Positions 13,936 through 16,416 of a DNA stretch of 16,416 nucleotides are shown here, in pieces (position 1 is the first letter of the stretch; every line of letters begins with the position of its first letter). The notes below the pieces were generated by a model, which was not told the origin of the DNA, did no database searches, and saw nothing but the letters and a program-made list of their open reading frames with translations. Made by a program: the position numbers and the translations under genes. This DNA comes from Accumulibacter sp003538495 (lineage in GTDB: Bacteria > Pseudomonadota > Gammaproteobacteria > Burkholderiales > Rhodocyclaceae): the NCBI RefSeq assembly GCF_029255145.1, contig NZ_JAPUVQ010000068.1:1-16416 (forward strand). The letters are read 5' to 3'.

Positions 13936-14820
13936 TCAGTTCGTGCTCTTGCTCTTGCCCTTCTTCCTGGGTGCGGGCGCCTGCGCGTCATCGCCTCCCT
14001 GGACGCCCAGGTTCCCACCGGTCCCCAGGCCGCCCTTCACTTCCTGCGCCTTGTAATTCTTCACCGCCCGGACGATGTTGTTATACGAGTCGGTAAAAGC
14101 GGCAACGATAACCTTGCCCTCGGCGGTATTGGAATACCCGCCGAGTCCGCCACCCGCGCTGCTGCCAAACAGTGCGCCCATCGCGCCGAAGTCCATGTTC
14201 TTGGCGCTTCCTTCCGCGGCGGCCAGCTGCACACCGGAACGGTTGTCGATGAGGGTCAACAGGGTGCTGGCTTCCTTGACGTTCATGCTGCCGGCAACGG
14301 CTCCGAGAACCCCAAGACTGCGATTGATCCCACCCAGACCACCCGCCATGCCTCCTGCATTCTGGTTGCTGAAGGTGATCGACGGGCTCATCGAGTAGTC
14401 GGCCGAGACCATCTGGCCCTTCTGAAACTTGGAACCCTTGCGGAGCTCGCCGGAGTCTGCCAGGGCACGTTCCTGCATCATGTTGTTCATCGCCCGGCCC
14501 CGCTCGACGACCACGAAGCAGTTCGACTGCTGGATCAACAGCTTGAGCACCGGCGTGGTCGACCCCAATCGCATCTGGCCGGTCAGGATGCCATACCAGG
14601 GCGAATTGGTGTCTTCGACCACCGCGATCGTGCCGAGCGAGCTGGCGCATTTCTCGAGTTGGCTGTTGGCATTCTCGGCATTGGCACCGCCGGCCGAACC
14701 GGTGGCCGCGGTCTTCGCGTCGGGCGAACCCATCTGCATGTTGGAGCAAGAGGCCAGCAGCACGCTGGCAGCGGCAGCGACGACCAGGCGTGCGGCATTT
14801 TCGGAACTCGGCAATGACAT
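13936..14820 (-). CDS. CsgG-like outer-membrane lipoprotein
   Basis: A 294-residue predicted lipoprotein. The signal peptide ends in a lipobox LLASC with Cys25 as the lipidated residue. Residues 60-150 resemble the CsgG/curli-assembly fold: LGTIAVVED (62-70), LKLLIQQSNCFVVVERGRAM (92-111) and MVSADYSMSPSITFS (137-151) match the xLxxxLxxSxxFxVVER...AdyxxxGxI pattern. Gly-rich stretches at 156-176 and 217-229 would be membrane-facing or flexible loops, and the C-terminus is Gly/Lys-rich (RKKGKSKS). Family members form secretion channels or act as periplasmic sensors; no curli genes are nearby, so curli export is not implied. AGGGAGGGG seven bases or fewer upstream fixes ATG 14820 over one at 14886. 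Confidence 0.8.
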   Translation of the reverse strand: MSLPSSENAARLVVAAAASVLLASCSNMQMGSPDAKTAATGSAGGANAENANSQLEKCASSLGTIAVVEDTNSPWYGILTGQMRLGSTTPVLKLLIQQSNCFVVVERGRAMNNMMQERALADSGELRKGSKFQKGQMVSADYSMSPSITFSNQNAGGMAGGLGGINRSLGVLGAVAGSMNVKEASTLLTLIDNRSGVQLAAAEGSAKNMDFGAMGALFGSSAGGGLGGYSNTAEGKVIVAAFTDSYNNIVRAVKNYKAQEVKGGLGTGGNLGVQGGDDAQAPAPRKKGKSKSTN

Positions 14821-14895
14821 ATGTCCCCTCCCTTTGGCAAGTTGTCTGAATGTAACGGGCAACGCCAACCATCGCCAGCGCCCCACGAGGAGGGG

Positions 14896-14901
14896 ACTAT
14901 A
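14896..14901 (-). promoter_or_regulatory. Candidate -10 box for the lipoprotein gene
   Basis: TATAGT on the minus strand lies about 76 bases before ATG 14820. A matching -35 is weak. The rest of 14902-15179 shows no gene. Confidence 0.3.
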
Positions 14902-15179
14902 CCAGCATGAACCCCGACTGCGGGAGCGGGATTGGCGGCTGCGCTGCGGTCAGCGGACCCCGGAGCCCAGCGCCGTGGGGCGTTCACCTGCCGTCCTCCA
15001 GACAATCGTTTCGGGATCGTCGCGGTGGCGACCACCGCTTGACCGGCAACTCTCTTCGCCGAGAATCGAGGCCAGCGCGACGCACCGGTCGATTGCTGCA
15101 CTTGTCCATTCGCCCCTGAGTTACGGCATGCGGTCCCTGTCGATGCGGCGGTTCGACCCCCACCCGAGGCTGCATCACC

Positions 15180-15699
15180 ATGTCATGCCTGCTGCGCGCG
15201 CTGTGCGCGGACATCACCACGCTGGCGGTTGACGCCGTGGTCAACGCAGCCAACCCGTCGCTACTGGGCGGCTGTAGCGTCGACGGAGCGATCCACCGTG
15301 CAGCCGGCCGCGAGTTGCTGCGCGAGTGCCAGGCGCTGGGCGGCTGCAAGAGCGCCGATGCCAAGTTGACCAGGGGCTACTGCCTGCCAGATATATCATT
15401 CACACCGTCGGCCCAGTCTGGCGCGGCGGCACCCATGGCGAAGCGGAGCCCCTGGCCTCCTGCTATCGCTGGGCTATTGACGACTTGGCCGCGGCCAACG
15501 ATCTCCGCACGCTGGCCATCCCAAGCCTCACTACCGGCGTCTATGGCGATCCGGTAGGGCAAGCCCCGCGCGTCGCAGTGACAACCGTTCGTTCGTCGCG
15601 GAAAACACGCTGCACGATCGACGGGGTGGTCTCTTCTGCTGGTTCTCGGCAAGCGACTTGCTGGTCTATGACGATCTGCTCGGCGCGACGAGCAACTGA
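15180..15699 (+). pseudogene. Macro-domain (ADP-ribose hydrolase, YmdB-like) gene with two frameshifts
   Basis: Three reading frames join into one full-length macro domain of about 173 codons. Frame 1 (15180 to ~15388) gives DITTLAVDAVVNAANPSLLG and VDGAIHRAAG, the ADP-ribose binding loop. Frame 2 (~15385 to ~15590) gives LPARYIIHTVGPVWRGG and LAIPSLTTGVYGDP, the second binding loop. Frame 3 (~15592 to 15699) gives the C-terminal FCWFSASDLLVYDDLLG. The first break loses 1 or 4 bases inside the GYxLPARY segment, the second lies near GTTCGTTCG. Family members remove acetyl from O-acetyl-ADP-ribose or ADP-ribose from proteins. The usual GGGG before VDGAIH reads GGCS. It is either decayed or affected by sequencing errors; two independent breaks favour decay. 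Confidence 0.75.
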
Positions 15700-15710
15700 T
15701 CGGGATCAGC

Positions 15711-15732
15711 AAAAGGCCAGCGGCGCCCTGCC
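15711..15732 (-). terminator. Weak terminator candidate after the rhodanese gene
   Basis: On the minus strand GGCAG-GGCGCCG-CTGGCC (one bulged G) followed by TTTT starts about 18 bases after the rhodanese stop. The short stem makes it tentative. Confidence 0.35.
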
Positions 15733-15749
15733 GAGCGCAGCGGGAATGT

Positions 15750-16196
15750 TCAGCAGCGGGTATTGGCCGGGCAGTTCAGCAGGGCGCTGGCCACTGGTGT
15801 CACCGGCCGACCTTCGTTCACCCAGGCGCGCAGGCCGCCCTTGACGTTGTAGACGCTCTGATAGCCGGCTTGCTCGGAGAGAAACTGGCTTGCCGCTTTG
15901 GTGCGGTTGCCACTTCGGCAGATGACAATTACCGGCTGATTGCGCGTCGCCACCTCCTGCACCTTCGCCAACCAGGCTGGATGATCGATGCGGCCGCGAT
16001 CATCGACGTACGTGATCAGCTTGCTGCCCTCGACAACCCCGCTGTCCCGCCATTCGCTGGCCGTGCGGATGTCGATGACCGGGACCCCAGCGGCTCTGAG
16101 ACGTGCCAACTCGGCCGTGTCGATGTCAACCACCTCGGCACGCACCGTAAACGCCAGAAGCAAAGCAAGAAAGAAAGAAAAGACACTGCGGACCAT
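15750..16196 (-). CDS. Exported rhodanese-like protein
   Basis: A 148-residue single-domain rhodanese with an N-terminal signal peptide (hydrophobic residues 5-17, likely cut after TVRA at residue 20), so it should act in the periplasm. The domain runs from VDIDTAELARL (23-33) through PVIDIRTASEWRDSGVVEGS (39-58) to the active-site loop CRSGNRTKAA (93-102), with Cys93 as the persulfide-forming residue and a complete six-residue loop. NVKGGLRAWVNEGRPV (117-132) is the usual end of the domain. A short tail with two extra Cys (NCPANTRC) follows. GGAGG six or so bases upstream supports the ATG at 16196. A role in sulfur transfer or redox handling is likely but the partner is unknown. Confidence 0.88.
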   Translation of the reverse strand: MVRSVFSFFLALLLAFTVRAEVVDIDTAELARLRAAGVPVIDIRTASEWRDSGVVEGSKLITYVDDRGRIDHPAWLAKVQEVATRNQPVIVICRSGNRTKAASQFLSEQAGYQSVYNVKGGLRAWVNEGRPVTPVASALLNCPANTRC

Positions 16197-16296
16197 GACG
16201 AACCTCCGGTAGAGCCAACTTTCCTATCATACTCGCCGGTGATCGGCGCTGTTACGTCCGCCGCTCTCCCGGGTCTGACGGCGCGCTTCATTCCTA

Positions 16297-16416
16297 GAGT
16301 GTGTTGACATTCAAGCGAGCCAAATGACGGATGCGGCGAGGGCGATGAAGGAAGCGAAACGCTCGGCGAGTTTGTCGTAGCGTGTGGCGATACGTCGAAA
16401 TTGCTTGATGCGGCAG
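16297..16416 (-). mobile_element. Right end of an IS5-family insertion sequence (partial)
   Basis: The transposase end (16311-16415) is followed outward by GAGTGTGTTGACATTC, a likely terminal inverted repeat, with flanking CTAG/TA at 16294-16297 as possible target-site bases. The other end lies beyond the window, so the inverted repeat and target duplication cannot be confirmed. Confidence 0.6.
16311..16415 (-). CDS. IS5-family transposase, C-terminal fragment (runs off the window)
   Basis: The last 34 codons of a transposase are visible: RIKQFRRIATRYDKLAERF followed by ASFIALAASVIWLA and a stop. The RxKxFRRIATRYDK...F..F...A pattern is typical of the C-terminus of IS5-family (IS427-like) DDE transposases. 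The catalytic part and the start lie beyond position 16416. It is partial because of the window edge, not because of visible damage. Confidence 0.75.
   Translation of the reverse strand, partial: CRIKQFRRIATRYDKLAERFASFIALAASVIWLA

Overview
The window looks like a GC-rich betaproteobacterial chromosome, possibly Rhodocyclales. This is an inference from base composition, the AcnB/DusC/TrmB-like gene content and the promoter style; no rRNA or other phylogenetic marker is present. It mixes a core metabolic region, an unusual phospholipid-type operon, and several decayed genes with a partial insertion sequence.

Left end (1-2900): a small plus-strand unit of catabolic or accessory character. It holds a metallo-beta-lactamase-fold hydrolase (425-1402), a small cupin (1488-1856) and the N-terminal stub of an SMP-30/gluconolactonase-like gene (from 1911) that breaks off near 2040. 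A coding-like but broken stretch upstream on the minus strand (119-387) could be a dead divergent regulator. About 400 bp without a convincing gene follow, containing hairpins and a tandem palindromic repeat, then a conserved hypothetical gene on the minus strand (2498-2887).

Centre (3072-8811): a tightly packed six-gene minus-strand operon resembling the uncharacterised E. coli ynbABCD operon. In transcription order it encodes a CDP-alcohol phosphatidyltransferase-like protein (YnbA), a fused alpha/beta-hydrolase + SAM methyltransferase (YnbC), a fused PAP2 + dual-specificity phosphatase (YnbD), an unknown small membrane protein, a PlsC-type acyltransferase and a CdsA-type cytidylyltransferase (YnbB). 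Together these could acylate lysophosphatidate, make CDP-diacylglycerol, transfer the phosphatidyl group to an alcohol, dephosphorylate the product and remodel or methylate it. The lipid made is not known. The YnbA-like protein has Asn at two of the four signature Asp positions. This is the best candidate for an undescribed system.

Right-centre (9222-13744): aconitase B (acnB) on the minus strand with a near-consensus sigma70 promoter overlapped by a palindromic operator candidate and a clear terminator; upstream lies an overlapping dusC-trmB-like pair for tRNA modification, also on the minus strand.

Right end (13900-16416): a CsgG-like lipoprotein gene with its own promoter and terminator candidates, a macro-domain gene broken by two frameshifts, a periplasmic rhodanese, and the 3' end of an IS5-family transposase running off the window.
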